DNA from: Bacillota bacterium
GTDB lineage: Bacteria > Bacillota_I > Bacilli_A > RFN20 > CAG-288
Assembly (NCBI GenBank): GCA_023459795.1
Contig: JAEWSP010000028.1
Coordinates: forward strand, 1 to 64,000
Direction: 5' to 3'
Length of the DNA stretch: 64,000 nucleotides
Part shown: one piece after another, positions 25,497 through 34,235 of the stretch
Layout: every line of letters starts with the position of its first letter
How positions within the stretch are numbered: position 1 is the stretch's first letter
The notes under the pieces: generated by a model
What the model was told of the DNA's origin: nothing
Seen by the model: only the letters and a program-made list of their open reading frames with translations
The model's database searches: none
Made by a program: the position numbers and the translations under genes

Positions 25497-25892
25497 TTAT
25501 TTGTTCTCGACAAAGAGGCCGAGAATGCCTGCGACGGTATAGGAAAAATTGGCTCCGATGGTTCCGAGAATCAGAGCAGTGATATGGAAACCATACTGAT
25601 GAGGAACATTGTTTTCAACATTCTTGCGTCCTTTGATTCCGATAACAAGGGTGACGATATAGAAGATAACGAGAAGCGTTGCCAATCCGATAGCCCTGCT
25701 CCTGAAAACGGCTGGATTCGACAGGTTGGAATTATGGGCAGACATGAATGCCTGTATCTGGTCGGCCGAGGCGATGGAAACAGCTATGAAAGTGCCTAAG
25801 GCACAAAGGAAAAGAATGATATTGAAGACAAAGCCGATGGTGTATAAGACACAGGAACTCTTTTTCAAAGGTCTTTTCCTCGATGGATTCAT
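25497..25892 (-). CDS. Small three-span membrane protein
   Basis: A 131-residue membrane protein with hydrophobic segments at about 18-42, 66-90 and 105-128, and a basic N-terminus (MNPSRKRPLKK). I recognise no family; it vaguely resembles small DUF4190-like proteins. The open frame runs up to 26120, but the upstream part overlaps another gene and has odd composition, so the ATG at 25892 is more plausible. No good ribosome site precedes it (GGAGG is about 24 nt away), so the start is uncertain. Confidence 0.55.
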   Translation of the reverse strand: MNPSRKRPLKKSSCVLYTIGFVFNIILFLCALGTFIAVSIASADQIQAFMSAHNSNLSNPAVFRSRAIGLATLLVIFYIVTLVIGIKGRKNVENNVPHQYGFHITALILGTIGANFSYTVAGILGLFVENK

Positions 25893-26046
25893 TCTAACAC
25901 GGATAGGGCGAAAAGCCTCCAACAAAAGAAGAAAACCAGTTCTCCCGCTTAGCGACCTGTTCACGTGAAAGAAAGGTGGCAAGTGGAAGAAGGTTTTTTG
26001 AACCGGGAATCCACGTCTTTCTAACCAAGGGTTAAGACTAACCTTC

Positions 26047-26256
26047 CTAGAAGCAGTTCGATTTAACCGGGACAAGGATTTTCTGGATGAAAGCTGCCTC
26101 TTCTTTGCCGGAGCTGTCACCCTCTGCCGCCCCTGCTTTTTTCAGGGGATGGTATCGGAGGTAGACGGCAGTTCCGGCTCCTGCCGTCCCTAAAAGAATC
26201 AGACCTAGGAGCAAGAGGCGGCCTTTACCCCATTTCTTCGTTTCGTTTGCAATCAT
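26047..26256 (-). CDS. Small single-span membrane protein
   Basis: A 69-residue protein with a basic start (MIANETKKWGKGR), one membrane span (about 14-32) and a short, charged outer part. It starts 10 nt after the lipoprotein stop, with AGGAGAAATG overlapping its ATG region, so it probably shares the lipoprotein transcript. Function unknown. Being small, it could be a fragment of a longer extracellular protein, but there is no sign of a lost remainder downstream. Confidence 0.55.
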   Translation of the reverse strand: MIANETKKWGKGRLLLLGLILLGTAGAGTAVYLRYHPLKKAGAAEGDSSGKEEAAFIQKILVPVKSNCF

Positions 26257-26266
26257 TTCTCCTCCT

Positions 26267-27274
26267 TCAGATGAGGATTCCTGTCTGGTTAGCAGTAAGC
26301 TCGATCAGCTCGGGCGCCTCCATTGGGAAACTGACCTCAACGGGGTCCTGAGCCACTCCTCCAAGGGAATAGGTGATTCTGAAGACAGGAGATTCCTCAT
26401 TGAAAAGCGCTTTGAGTTTTGCTTCTTCAAGACCGGTTGCATCTACTTTTTTGGACATCATCCTGTCAAACCCGTGGACGTCGTGAATGCTGTAAACGAA
26501 AAGAGCAGTGAAAGAGGAAAGCATCTGGAGTGCGGAATAAGGGTTGTGGAACCAGATTTCCGCATCGGCATCTTCCAGACCGGAATATCCGGCTCCGCTT
26601 CCTTCCGTTTCTTGGGCTTGCTTTACTACGCTTTCTCTTGCAAGCTCATGCAGATCCTCCTGGATTGCATCTTTGAAGGACTGGGCAAAGGCATAAGTGA
26701 GATCCCCGATTGTGCTTGGAGATTCCAGTGTTCCTAAGGTATGTTCGCAGTTGTCATAGAAAACCAGAGGACTTCCGGAAGTTATCGTCAGTCCGATATG
26801 GTGAGCTAGGATTCGTGGCTTGAAGTCAAAACGTACATCTCCGAATATGTTGGGATCCTTATCCGAATAGAGGCGGAGAAAAATAGGAGCGTCATAGTCT
26901 TTATAGCAGTGGACGTGGCAAGTCTTTGCGGCTTCGTCGTTCTCGCAGTCCATGACATCGAGAGGAACGTTTGGAGCATCGTCTATGCCCTTATCCTGAT
27001 AATGAAGGAAAGCAAGGACATGGTTGCTGTAATAACTCGGAACGACTTGATAGGTGACATCAAAAGTACCATAAAGGGGCATCTCTTCTTCAGCTGTAGC
27101 TTCTGCTTTCTTAACCGAAATCACCATATTGGAAATAGACTTCGTGACTTGTGGGGTAACTGCCATATCGTCCGCTTGAGAATTCTTTGGGGAAGCTTTG
27201 CAGGAGACAAGACCCGGCGAAGAGATAGATAATAAAGACAAAAGGAAAACGGAACGCATTTTGTTCATGTTCAT
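26267..27274 (-). CDS. Lipoprotein of unknown function
   Basis: A 335-residue protein with a lipoprotein signal; the lipobox is LVSC at about 22-25 followed by KASPKNSQADD. The outer region is not Ser-rich and is unlike the tandem A-C family. It contains two long beta-type stretches and a helical segment with SFTALFVYSIHDVHGFDRMM. No domain is recognised. The start has only a weak ribosome site (AGAAAG), and ATGs at 27274 and 27268 are both possible. Upstream on its promoter side are two palindromes (27341-27356 and 27371-27385) that may be operator sites. Confidence 0.7.
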   Translation of the reverse strand: MNMNKMRSVFLLSLLSISSPGLVSCKASPKNSQADDMAVTPQVTKSISNMVISVKKAEATAEEEMPLYGTFDVTYQVVPSYYSNHVLAFLHYQDKGIDDAPNVPLDVMDCENDEAAKTCHVHCYKDYDAPIFLRLYSDKDPNIFGDVRFDFKPRILAHHIGLTITSGSPLVFYDNCEHTLGTLESPSTIGDLTYAFAQSFKDAIQEDLHELARESVVKQAQETEGSGAGYSGLEDADAEIWFHNPYSALQMLSSFTALFVYSIHDVHGFDRMMSKKVDATGLEEAKLKALFNEESPVFRITYSLGGVAQDPVEVSFPMEAPELIELTANQTGILI

Positions 27275-28060
27275 TGTTTCTTTCTAGAGGAGCCGGTCTC
27301 CGCGGAAGACCAAGAAGAACCTCCAAAAATACTCTATCAGTGAAAAACGTTTTTTACGGGGAAAGACTTTTTTCATTCAATGAAAGCCCTTTCTAATTGG
27401 AAACTATAATAATGACAAAAGTTTCTCAAAAAAGAAGGCGTGAAAGGAAAAAGGCAGAAGAAAGAAAGCCAAAAACCACTTAAACAAGGAACCAAAATAA
27501 GCAAAAAGCAAAATTTTTTACACTCTTTTAAAATGGGAAAAAATTGGAACAAAAGAAGAAAAACAGACATAAATATAGTGAAACTGTCACGATTTTATCG
27601 GAAAGTATTTGAATAAGGCGGAAAGAGAATAGTCATTAAGGGTGTACTATCTTTTGCTTTTTCTCTTGTGTCTACAGGACTTATGAAAAGAATCCCCTTT
27701 TCATAAAAGAATTCTTTGAAAACAAAAATACTTGAAAAATGCGCAAAACAGGGCTTTATTTTTGAAAGCGTTTCACATATAATGTTCACCGCAGAAGGAA
27801 TCCTTTGGTTGATTCTTCTGTACTCTGAGCAATCGGTTTATGTTTGGAATTTAACAAGAACGGCTCTTTTGTTTTTTTCACGCGGAAGCCTGAAAAAAAC
27901 GGAGGCAAGCCCAAAAGGGTTAATTTCCGTTGTGACCTTAACCCATTCTTGCTACAAAAATTATGGACTTCCCTCATTTCTTTTGGGAAGCCCTTTTCTT
28001 ATTCTTCTTTTAAGGTTTATAATACCCTTTGTCGAACCACAATTTATATGGAGGATAGTT
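27275..28060. other. Long intergenic region before nifJ
   Basis: About 790 bases, AT-rich, with no convincing gene. An open frame in phase with nifJ runs from 27716, but it has no ribosome site and poor composition. Next to the minus-strand lipoprotein are two palindromes: TGAAAAACGTTTTTTA (27341-27356) and TTTCATTCAATGAAA (27371-27385). Further on is a promoter with an operator-like element (27763-27783), then an untranslated leader of about 270 bases holding a hairpin (GGGTTAA with TTAACCC, 27917-27944). A second TATAAT (28018-28023) close to nifJ may be another start site. No tRNA, SRP or RNase P RNA pattern was found. Confidence 0.5.
27763..27783 (+). promoter_or_regulatory. Distal nifJ promoter with cre-like operator
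   Basis: TGAAAGCGTTTCA (27763-27775), a LacI/CcpA-type half-palindrome, sits directly before a perfect TATAAT (27778-27783), within the region where the -35 and spacer would lie. Binding there should block the promoter. The -35 itself is weak (TTTATT). Confidence 0.45.
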
Positions 28061-31000
28061 ATGGCAAAAGAGAAGTTCACGATGAAGTCGGTCGACGGCA
28101 ACACCGCCGCTGCCCTTGGTTCTTACAAGTTCAGCGAAGTCGCCGCCATCTACCCAATCACCCCTTCTTCTCCGATGGCCGAGCATGTCGATGAATATGC
28201 TGCCGCCGGAATGAAGAACGCTTGGGGAGATAAGGTCAAGGTTGTCGAGATGCAGTCCGAGGCTGGTGCTTCTGGCGCTGTCCATGGAGCTCTTCAGGCT
28301 GGCGAACTTGCGGTTACCTATACCGCTTCGCAGGGTCTGCTCCTGATGATTCCGAACATCTACAAGTGGGTTGGAGAAGAGCTTCCGGCTGTTCTTCATT
28401 GTGCTGCTCGTTCGCTTGCCTCCCGTTCTCTTTCTATTTTCGGTGATCACGGCGATGTCTATGCGGTCCGTCAGACTGGCGCTGCCATGATCTGCGCACA
28501 TTCCGTTCAGGAAGTCGCTGATCTTTCGCCTCTTGCCCATCTGATCGCTATCGAGGGTTCTACCCCGGTCATCGATTTCTTCGATGGCTTCCGTACTTCC
28601 CACGAAATTCAGAACGTCGAGTTCATCGACGATGCCTGGTGGAATGCCCAGATCAACACTGCCAAGGTTGATGAGTTCAAGAAGAGAGCTCTCAATCCGC
28701 ACGGACATGCTGTTACCCGTGGTGGTGCCGAAAACGACGATATTACGTTCCAGGGCCGTGAGGCTCAGAACCTCCACGAGCAGAAGATCGTGGATGTCGC
28801 CTGCAAGTATTTCCAGAAGCTCACGGAAGCTTCCGGCCGTCCGTATGCTCCGTTCGTCTACTATGGAGCTCCGGATGCTGATCGCATCATCATTGCTATG
28901 GGTTCCGTTACCGAGACCACGATTGAAGTTATCGATGATCTTATGAAGAAGGGTGAGAAGGTCGGACTTGTCAAGGTCCACCTCTATCGTCCGTTCTCCG
29001 TCAAGCATCTTCTTGCCACCATCCCTGCTTCGGTCACTTCTATTGCTGTCCTTGATCGTACCAAGGAGCCTGGATGCGATGGCGAGCCGCTTTATCTCGA
29101 TGTTGTCGCTGCTCTCAAGCAGGGCGGAAGAGACGATATCAAGGTTATCGGTGGCCGTTATGGTATTTCTTCCAAGGATACTCAGCCGAAGGATGTCAAG
29201 TCTGTTTTTGATTTCCTCGCTGCCAAGAAGAATTGGACTGGATTCACCGTTGGAATCAACGATGATGTCACTGGACTTTCTATCCCGGTCGATGATAATT
29301 ACCGTGTTCCGCATGACTATACTTCCTGCCTCTTCTACGGATTAGGCAGCGATGGTACTGTCTCTGCCAACAAGTCTTCTGTCAAGATCATCGGTGATGA
29401 GACCCATCAGTATGCACAGGCCTACTTCGCTTATGATTCCCGTAAGGCCGGCGGTGTCACCCGTTCTCACCTTCGTTTCGGAAAGACCCCGATCCGTTCC
29501 ACTTACTATGTAGAGAACGCTAACTTCGTTTCCTGCTCTCTGGATTCCTATATCTTCAATTTCGATATGCTCGCGAATTTGAAGGATGGCGGAACTTTCC
29601 TTCTCAACACCGATATGGATGATGCCACTCTCATCAAGTCCCTTCCTAACCGTATGAAGAAGCAGCTTGCTGATAAGCATGCCAAGTTCTATGTCATCGA
29701 TGCCAACAAGATTGCCCTCCAGATCGGAATGGGCCGTCATACCAATACTATTCTCCAGGCTTCCTTCTTCTGGCTCAACCAGTCCATCATGCCGTATGAT
29801 GATGCCAAGAACTGGATGAAGAAGTTTGCTGAAAAGTCTTATGCCAAGAAGGGTCAGGAAATGGTCGATATGAACTACAAGGCCATTGATGAAGGAACCA
29901 ACGGTCTCCGCGAAGTTGCCATCGATCCTGCCTGGTCTCAGCTTGCTGTCAACAGCAACGTCAAGCTTACCGGTGATGATTACTGGGACAGCTATGTCAA
30001 CGTTATCGACAATCTCGATGGTTACGGACTTCCGGTCTCTACCTTCCGTAAGTGGGAGCTCGAGGACGGAACGATGGAGCCGAACATCACTCTCAAGGAA
30101 AAGAGAGCTATTGCCGACCGTGTTCCGCTTTGGAACAAGGACAACTGCATCCAGTGCGGTCAGTGCGCCTTTGTCTGCCCGCATGCTACTATCCGTGCCT
30201 TCCTCCTCGATGATGCCGATATGGCCAAGCTTCCGGAGAACGAAAAGGCCGATGTCTTACCGGCTATGGTCGGACCGAACTTCGCCAAGAAGAACTATCA
30301 GTGGAGAATCCAGGTTTCCCCGATGAACTGCGTCGGCTGCGGACTTTGCGTCAATGTCTGCCCGGGCAAGATCAAGAAGGATGCCAATGGTGCCATTGTC
30401 AAGGATGAGAAGGGTGTTGCCGTTCATGAGAAGGCTCTGAAGCTTGTCGAAGCCAAGACTCAGTACGTCCACCAGGATGTTGCTGATGTCCTCTACACTG
30501 AGACTGAGCCGAAGACCGGCATCTTCCCGGATTCTTCCGTCAAGGGTGTCGATATGATGAAACCGTATCAGGAAGTCTCTGGCGCCTGCGCCGGCTGCGG
30601 TGAAACTCCGTACTATCGTCTTGTTTCCCAGCTCTTCGGCAAGGATATGCTCGTTGCCAATGCCACTGGCTGCTCCTCCATCTACAATGGTTCTACTCCG
30701 CTTACTCCGTTTGTCTGCGACAAGGATGGCAATGGTATTGCCTGGGCCAACTCCCTCTTCGAGGACAACGCTGAATACGGATATGGTATGAGAGTCGCGA
30801 CCGACAACAAGCTCCTCAAGGCTGTCAACATTATTGAAGCCAACAAGGACAATGTCGAGCCGGAACTCAAGGAAGTTCTGGAAGACTATGTGAAGAACAT
30901 CAAGGACCGTGCCCACATCCGTGAGATCCTTCCGAAGATGCTCTATCTCATCCTCAATTCCAAGGACGAAGGCATCAAGGGCCTGCTTCCGATGAAGAAC

Positions 31001-31678
31001 GATCTACTCGACAAGAGTGTCTGGATCGTCGGCGGCGATGGCTGGGGCTACGATATCGGCTACGGAGGACTCGACCACATCTTAGCCAGCGAAGAGGACT
31101 TCAACGTTCTCATCCTGGATACCGAGGTCTACTCCAATACCGGCGGACAGATGTCCAAGTCTTCGCAGACCGGTCAGATCTGCAAGTTCGCTGCCTCCGG
31201 CAAGAAGACGGCTAAGAAGAATCTGCCGCTCATTGCTATGGCTTACGATGATGTCTATGTCGCTTCCATCTCTCTCGGCGCCAACCCGACTCAGGCCATC
31301 CGTGCCATCAAGGAAGCCGAAGCTTACAACGGACCTTCGCTTATCACTGCCTACTGCCCGTGCGTCAATCATGGTATCAAGGGCGGACTTGGCAACTCCA
31401 TGGTCCAGGAGAAGCTCGCTGTCGAATGCGGATACTTCCTTACCTTCACTTATGATCCGAGACTCAAGGCCGCTGGCAAGAATCCTCTTGTCATGTCCTC
31501 GCATCCGGACTTCACTAAGTTCCGCAACTTCCTCCTCACTTCTTCCCGTTATTCTCAGCTTCCGAGAGTCAATCCGGATGAAGCGGAGACCCTCTTCGGC
31601 AAGTGCGAGAAGTATGCTGAGCAGCGTTATCACGACATCCTTCGTTACAACGGGTTAGATAACCCGGAGACCAAGTAG
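28061..31678 (+). CDS. nifJ: Pyruvate:ferredoxin (flavodoxin) oxidoreductase
   Basis: Oxidises pyruvate to acetyl-CoA and CO2 and reduces ferredoxin; the central step of anaerobic pyruvate use. The 1205-residue single-chain enzyme has all domains in order: the pyrimidine-binding start (YPITPSSPMAEHVDEYA), the middle domains, two [4Fe-4S] motifs (CIQCGQCAFVCP from about 696 and CVGCGLCVNVCPG from about 757), and the TPP domain (GCGETPYYRL; GGDGWGYDIGYGGLDH near 991). A further Cys in GATGC-like ANATGCSSIYNG is present. The ATG at 28061 has GGAGG 6 nt before it. Its codons are strongly biased to a few C-ending forms, as expected of a highly expressed gene. It is a single-gene unit closed by a terminator. 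Confidence 0.97.
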   Translation: MAKEKFTMKSVDGNTAAALGSYKFSEVAAIYPITPSSPMAEHVDEYAAAGMKNAWGDKVKVVEMQSEAGASGAVHGALQAGELAVTYTASQGLLLMIPNIYKWVGEELPAVLHCAARSLASRSLSIFGDHGDVYAVRQTGAAMICAHSVQEVADLSPLAHLIAIEGSTPVIDFFDGFRTSHEIQNVEFIDDAWWNAQINTAKVDEFKKRALNPHGHAVTRGGAENDDITFQGREAQNLHEQKIVDVACKYFQKLTEASGRPYAPFVYYGAPDADRIIIAMGSVTETTIEVIDDLMKKGEKVGLVKVHLYRPFSVKHLLATIPASVTSIAVLDRTKEPGCDGEPLYLDVVAALKQGGRDDIKVIGGRYGISSKDTQPKDVKSVFDFLAAKKNWTGFTVGINDDVTGLSIPVDDNYRVPHDYTSCLFYGLGSDGTVSANKSSVKIIGDETHQYAQAYFAYDSRKAGGVTRSHLRFGKTPIRSTYYVENANFVSCSLDSYIFNFDMLANLKDGGTFLLNTDMDDATLIKSLPNRMKKQLADKHAKFYVIDANKIALQIGMGRHTNTILQASFFWLNQSIMPYDDAKNWMKKFAEKSYAKKGQEMVDMNYKAIDEGTNGLREVAIDPAWSQLAVNSNVKLTGDDYWDSYVNVIDNLDGYGLPVSTFRKWELEDGTMEPNITLKEKRAIADRVPLWNKDNCIQCGQCAFVCPHATIRAFLLDDADMAKLPENEKADVLPAMVGPNFAKKNYQWRIQVSPMNCVGCGLCVNVCPGKIKKDANGAIVKDEKGVAVHEKALKLVEAKTQYVHQDVADVLYTETEPKTGIFPDSSVKGVDMMKPYQEVSGACAGCGETPYYRLVSQLFGKDMLVANATGCSSIYNGSTPLTPFVCDKDGNGIAWANSLFEDNAEYGYGMRVATDNKLLKAVNIIEANKDNVEPELKEVLEDYVKNIKDRAHIREILPKMLYLILNSKDEGIKGLLPMKNDLLDKSVWIVGGDGWGYDIGYGGLDHILASEEDFNVLILDTEVYSNTGGQMSKSSQTGQICKFAASGKKTAKKNLPLIAMAYDDVYVASISLGANPTQAIRAIKEAEAYNGPSLITAYCPCVNHGIKGGLGNSMVQEKLAVECGYFLTFTYDPRLKAAGKNPLVMSSHPDFTKFRNFLLTSSRYSQLPRVNPDEAETLFGKCEKYAEQRYHDILRYNGLDNPETK

Positions 31679-31693
31679 TCCTAGATAATTCAG

Positions 31694-31725
31694 AAAGGCT
31701 GGTCCGGTGGACCGGCCTTTTTTCT
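31694..31725 (+). terminator. Intrinsic terminator of nifJ
   Basis: An imperfect stem (AAGGC and GGTCC paired with GGACC and GCC) followed by six T, 16 bases after the nifJ stop. Confidence 0.85.
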
Positions 31726-31780
31726 TGGGAATATGGATTCTAGAACCTATAATAGAAAAGGTTACTTGGAGGTTTTATCA

Positions 31781-32188
31781 ATGGATCATAAAAGAAGATG
31801 TCCTTTCTGCAATGCGGAAGTGGACGACGACGCCCGTTTCTGCCCGAACTGCGGAGAAGAGCTTCTCGGCGGATGCCATGTTACGGCAGCCGGGGAGAGC
31901 AGCTCTTCTTCCTATACTACGAAGAACAAGACGACCTCCTCTCCGGATTTCGGAGCAGAGAAGACTTCCTCCAATGCAAAGGCGGCCCTGGTTTTAGGGA
32001 TCGTTTCCCTTGTTGTTCCGTTTGCCCGTCTGGTGACTTCAATCCTTGCCATTGTCTTCGGAGCCAAGACCAAGGATAAGGAACCCTACGGGAAAGCCGG
32101 ATTCATCCTCGGCATCATTGGACTATGCTTCTTCTGCGCTTTCGATATCTATAAAGCCATCCACTGGGGAATGACGGATACGTTTTAG
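31781..32188 (+). CDS. Zinc-ribbon membrane protein (DUF4190-like)
   Basis: A 135-residue protein. The N-terminus is a zinc ribbon with two CPxC knuckles (CPFCNAEV and CPNCGEEL, about 7-25), then a Ser/Thr linker, then two hydrophobic segments (about 70-90 and 108-127) with the LVLGIVSLVVPF and AGFILGIIGLCFF patterns typical of DUF4190 proteins. The zinc ribbon is cytoplasmic by its charge pattern. Function is unknown for the family. A TATAAT box (31748-31753) and GGAGG (31768-31772) give a clear start at 31781. It is the first gene before the sirtuin. Confidence 0.8.
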   Translation: MDHKRRCPFCNAEVDDDARFCPNCGEELLGGCHVTAAGESSSSSYTTKNKTTSSPDFGAEKTSSNAKAALVLGIVSLVVPFARLVTSILAIVFGAKTKDKEPYGKAGFILGIIGLCFFCAFDIYKAIHWGMTDTF

Positions 32189-32218
32189 GGACGGAAATGG
32201 AGGCGGAAGGAGAAACAT

Positions 32219-32959
32219 ATGGATAATGGAATCCAGGAAGAGGCAAAGAAGCTGCAGGCGCTGATCGACAAGAGCCACAAGATTGTTTTCTTCGGCGGGG
32301 CTGGAGTCAGCACAGAAAGCGGAATTCCGGATTTCCGCAGCGTGGATGGCCTTTACCATCAGAAATACAAGTACGATCCGGAAATCATCATTTCCCATGG
32401 GTTCTTTGAGAACAGCACGGAAGAGTTCTATCGCTTCTACAAGGACAAGATGCTGCTTCTCGACAATAAGCCGAATGCTGCCCACTTCTTCCTGACCAAG
32501 CTCGAGAAGGCCGGAAAACTGAAGGCAGTCGTTACCCAGAATATCGATGGCCTCCACCAGATGGCCGGGACGAAGAACGTCATCGAACTACACGGAAGCG
32601 TCTACCGCAACCATTGCGAGACCTGTGGAAGGTTCTTCGATGCTGCGTTTGTCAAAAACAGCAAGGATTTGGTTCCGCATTGCCCGGACTGCGGAGGAAT
32701 CATCAAACCGGACGTTACCTTGTATGAAGAGCCTTTAGAGGAGATGACGGTTACAAGAGCTCTGGTTGCAATAAGCGAAGCAGACCTGCTGATCGTGGCC
32801 GGAACTTCTTTGGTTGTCTATCCGGCTGCCAGTTTCATCAATTACTATCAGGGCGATGATGTAGTCCTTATCGACAAGGACCCTTCTTCTTCTTCCAAAA
32901 AGGCTACGCTTCTTATCCATGAAAAGGTGGGAGAGCTGTTCTCCCTTCTCCACGTATGA
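32219..32959 (+). CDS. cobB: NAD-dependent protein deacylase (sirtuin)
   Basis: Removes acyl groups from lysines, using NAD+. The 246-residue product is the usual size of bacterial sirtuins. It has the NAD-binding GAGVSTESGIPDFRS (27-41), QNIDGLH (107-113), the catalytic H125 (ELHGSV), four zinc Cys (C133, C136, C155, C158), and PDVTLYEE and GTSLVVYPAA in the C-terminal half. PDVTLYEE differs slightly from the common PDVVxFGE and is typical of the U-class. The start has GGAGAAAC before it. Two small unknown genes follow with 4-nt overlaps. Confidence 0.95.
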   Translation: MDNGIQEEAKKLQALIDKSHKIVFFGGAGVSTESGIPDFRSVDGLYHQKYKYDPEIIISHGFFENSTEEFYRFYKDKMLLLDNKPNAAHFFLTKLEKAGKLKAVVTQNIDGLHQMAGTKNVIELHGSVYRNHCETCGRFFDAAFVKNSKDLVPHCPDCGGIIKPDVTLYEEPLEEMTVTRALVAISEADLLIVAGTSLVVYPAASFINYYQGDDVVLIDKDPSSSSKKATLLIHEKVGELFSLLHV

Positions 32960-33429
32960 AAAGCGAAGAAGAGCTTCTGGTAGAGACAGGAGACAAGAAA
33001 AGCTCCTCCTACTGTGGAACGGCAGTCTTTCTTTCCCTTCTCCCGCTGCTGGATGAACTGACAGAGACAACGATCGGATTCGAAGAAGGATTCGGTGGAA
33101 CGAAGCTTCTTATCCTTAGGCTTGCAGAAGAAGATGGCAAGTTCTTTGCTCTCTCCAAGCAAAAAGAAATATCTGCTTCCCAATGGGATGAACTAATCAA
33201 GATAATTGCTGACTATGGTGAGATTATCGGGACAATTTCCGAGATCCTGATGTTCCTCCATGAGATTGAACGGGAAGAAGAGAAGAAGGAGCTGACAAAG
33301 GATTTCATCTTCCTTTCCCACCTTCTTTCTTCCGACCTTTCCCCGCTCTATGAAAGGACCGACCAGCCTAAGGAATTCTTCTCCACGGCTGCTATGTCCT
33401 TAGCAGAAATCCAGGAGGAGATCCAATGA
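32956..33429 (+). CDS. Hypothetical protein coupled to the sirtuin
   Basis: A 157-residue acidic protein that overlaps the sirtuin stop by 4 nt (ATGA). No domain is recognised. It is predicted helical, with a central ITEILMFLHEIEREEEKK-type amphipathic stretch (about 95-115) and no membrane segment or signal. Overlap at both ends suggests it is made in fixed ratio with the sirtuin and the next protein, so a complex or shared pathway is likely, but unproven. Confidence 0.65.
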   Translation: MKSEEELLVETGDKKSSSYCGTAVFLSLLPLLDELTETTIGFEEGFGGTKLLILRLAEEDGKFFALSKQKEISASQWDELIKIIADYGEIIGTISEILMFLHEIEREEEKKELTKDFIFLSHLLSSDLSPLYERTDQPKEFFSTAAMSLAEIQEEIQ

Positions 33430-33821
33430 ACTACTCGGATTACTACAAGGACATCCGGAAGGAAAAGACAAGGAAGGGAAAGATTGCAATTGCTTCTCTT
33501 TATTCCCTCCTCCCCACCTTGCAGATTCTCAGGAAGCTATTGAACGTTCTAGAGGAAGGGAAACATCCTTTCCCCCTGTCCTTCCAAGCCACGGAGAAAA
33601 CAGAAGCTGTTCTCTCCCTTACGGATCAGACAAAAGAAGTTATTTCCAGGAAGAAGAAAGCAGATGCTGCGTTCTTTTCCCTGGTGGAGCAAGCAAAGAC
33701 GACGGCAAAGGATGCGGCATCCTTAGTTAGGGACAAAGGACTGCAGGAAGACTTCCTGTGGATTAGCGGAGAAATTGAAGAAATCCAAACCAAGTCCGTA
33801 AAAGTCCTTCTTTCGAGGTAG
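33426..33821 (+). CDS. Hypothetical helical protein, third gene of the sirtuin operon
   Basis: A 131-residue basic protein, almost entirely predicted helix, starting in a 4-nt overlap (ATGA) with the preceding gene. It contains a possible coiled coil (about 62-100). No family is recognised. The acidic partner upstream and the basic character here would suit a complex. No terminator is visible before the next promoter at about 33858. Confidence 0.6.
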   Translation: MNYSDYYKDIRKEKTRKGKIAIASLYSLLPTLQILRKLLNVLEEGKHPFPLSFQATEKTEAVLSLTDQTKEVISRKKKADAAFFSLVEQAKTTAKDAASLVRDKGLQEDFLWISGEIEEIQTKSVKVLLSR

Positions 33822-33883
33822 AGATGTTTGTAAGCCGGTTTAGGAAAACCCCCATGCTATAATAGGGGAAAGAGGTATTCATC

Positions 33884-34231
33884 ATGGCAACTAAATATAC
33901 GGAATGGGCGGACAAGAAGGTCCTTATCGATTTAAGGAACCGCTTTGCCAACTGCTACCAGAACGAAGACGGAAGCATCTTCTATGTAGAACCTCAGTTC
34001 TACACTGCATATCTCGGCTTCAAGATGCGTTGGCCGGAACATGCCGAAGAGTTCCTGAAGAAGATGGATGAGGAAGCGAAGAAGAACCACAAGGTCGTCT
34101 TCGTCGGTCAGGAAGACAATCCTCTCGTCGAAGCGGACGATGCCGTTTTCCTTACGGCTTTAGATATTGCAAACCTGATTCATGTGATCATCGACGACAA
34201 GTCGGATCCGAATTCGGAATACAAGGACTAA
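33884..34231 (+). CDS. Hypothetical protein heading the protease/giant-protein operon
   Basis: A 115-residue cytoplasmic protein of unknown family. It is mixed in structure, with aromatic-rich KYTEWADKK and PQFYTAYLGFKMRWPEH stretches and an acidic end (DDKSDPNSEYKD). A perfect TATAAT (33858-33863) and GAGG lie just upstream, so it probably heads the transcript that runs through the metalloprotease (4-nt gap) and the two giant proteins. Confidence 0.65.
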   Translation: MATKYTEWADKKVLIDLRNRFANCYQNEDGSIFYVEPQFYTAYLGFKMRWPEHAEEFLKKMDEEAKKNHKVVFVGQEDNPLVEADDAVFLTALDIANLIHVIIDDKSDPNSEYKD

Positions 34232-34235
34232 TCGT

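Noticed and set aside
27716..28060. Extended N-terminus of nifJ (115 extra residues from 27716)
   Set aside because: The extension has no ribosome site, poor composition and no similarity to the enzyme family. The ATG at 28061 has GGAGG at the right distance and gives the standard N-terminus.
28010..29314. Long open frame opposite nifJ (and similar ones opposite gyrA, serS, the ATPase and psuG)
   Set aside because: They mirror real genes on the other strand, have no ribosome sites and show Ser/Arg/Asp-rich composition typical of antisense shadows.
31781..33821. Known sirtuin defence system (such as ThsA/SIR2-type antiphage systems)
   Set aside because: The sirtuin is of the small CobB deacylase size with a zinc site, no fused defence domain is present, and the partners match no known defence protein.
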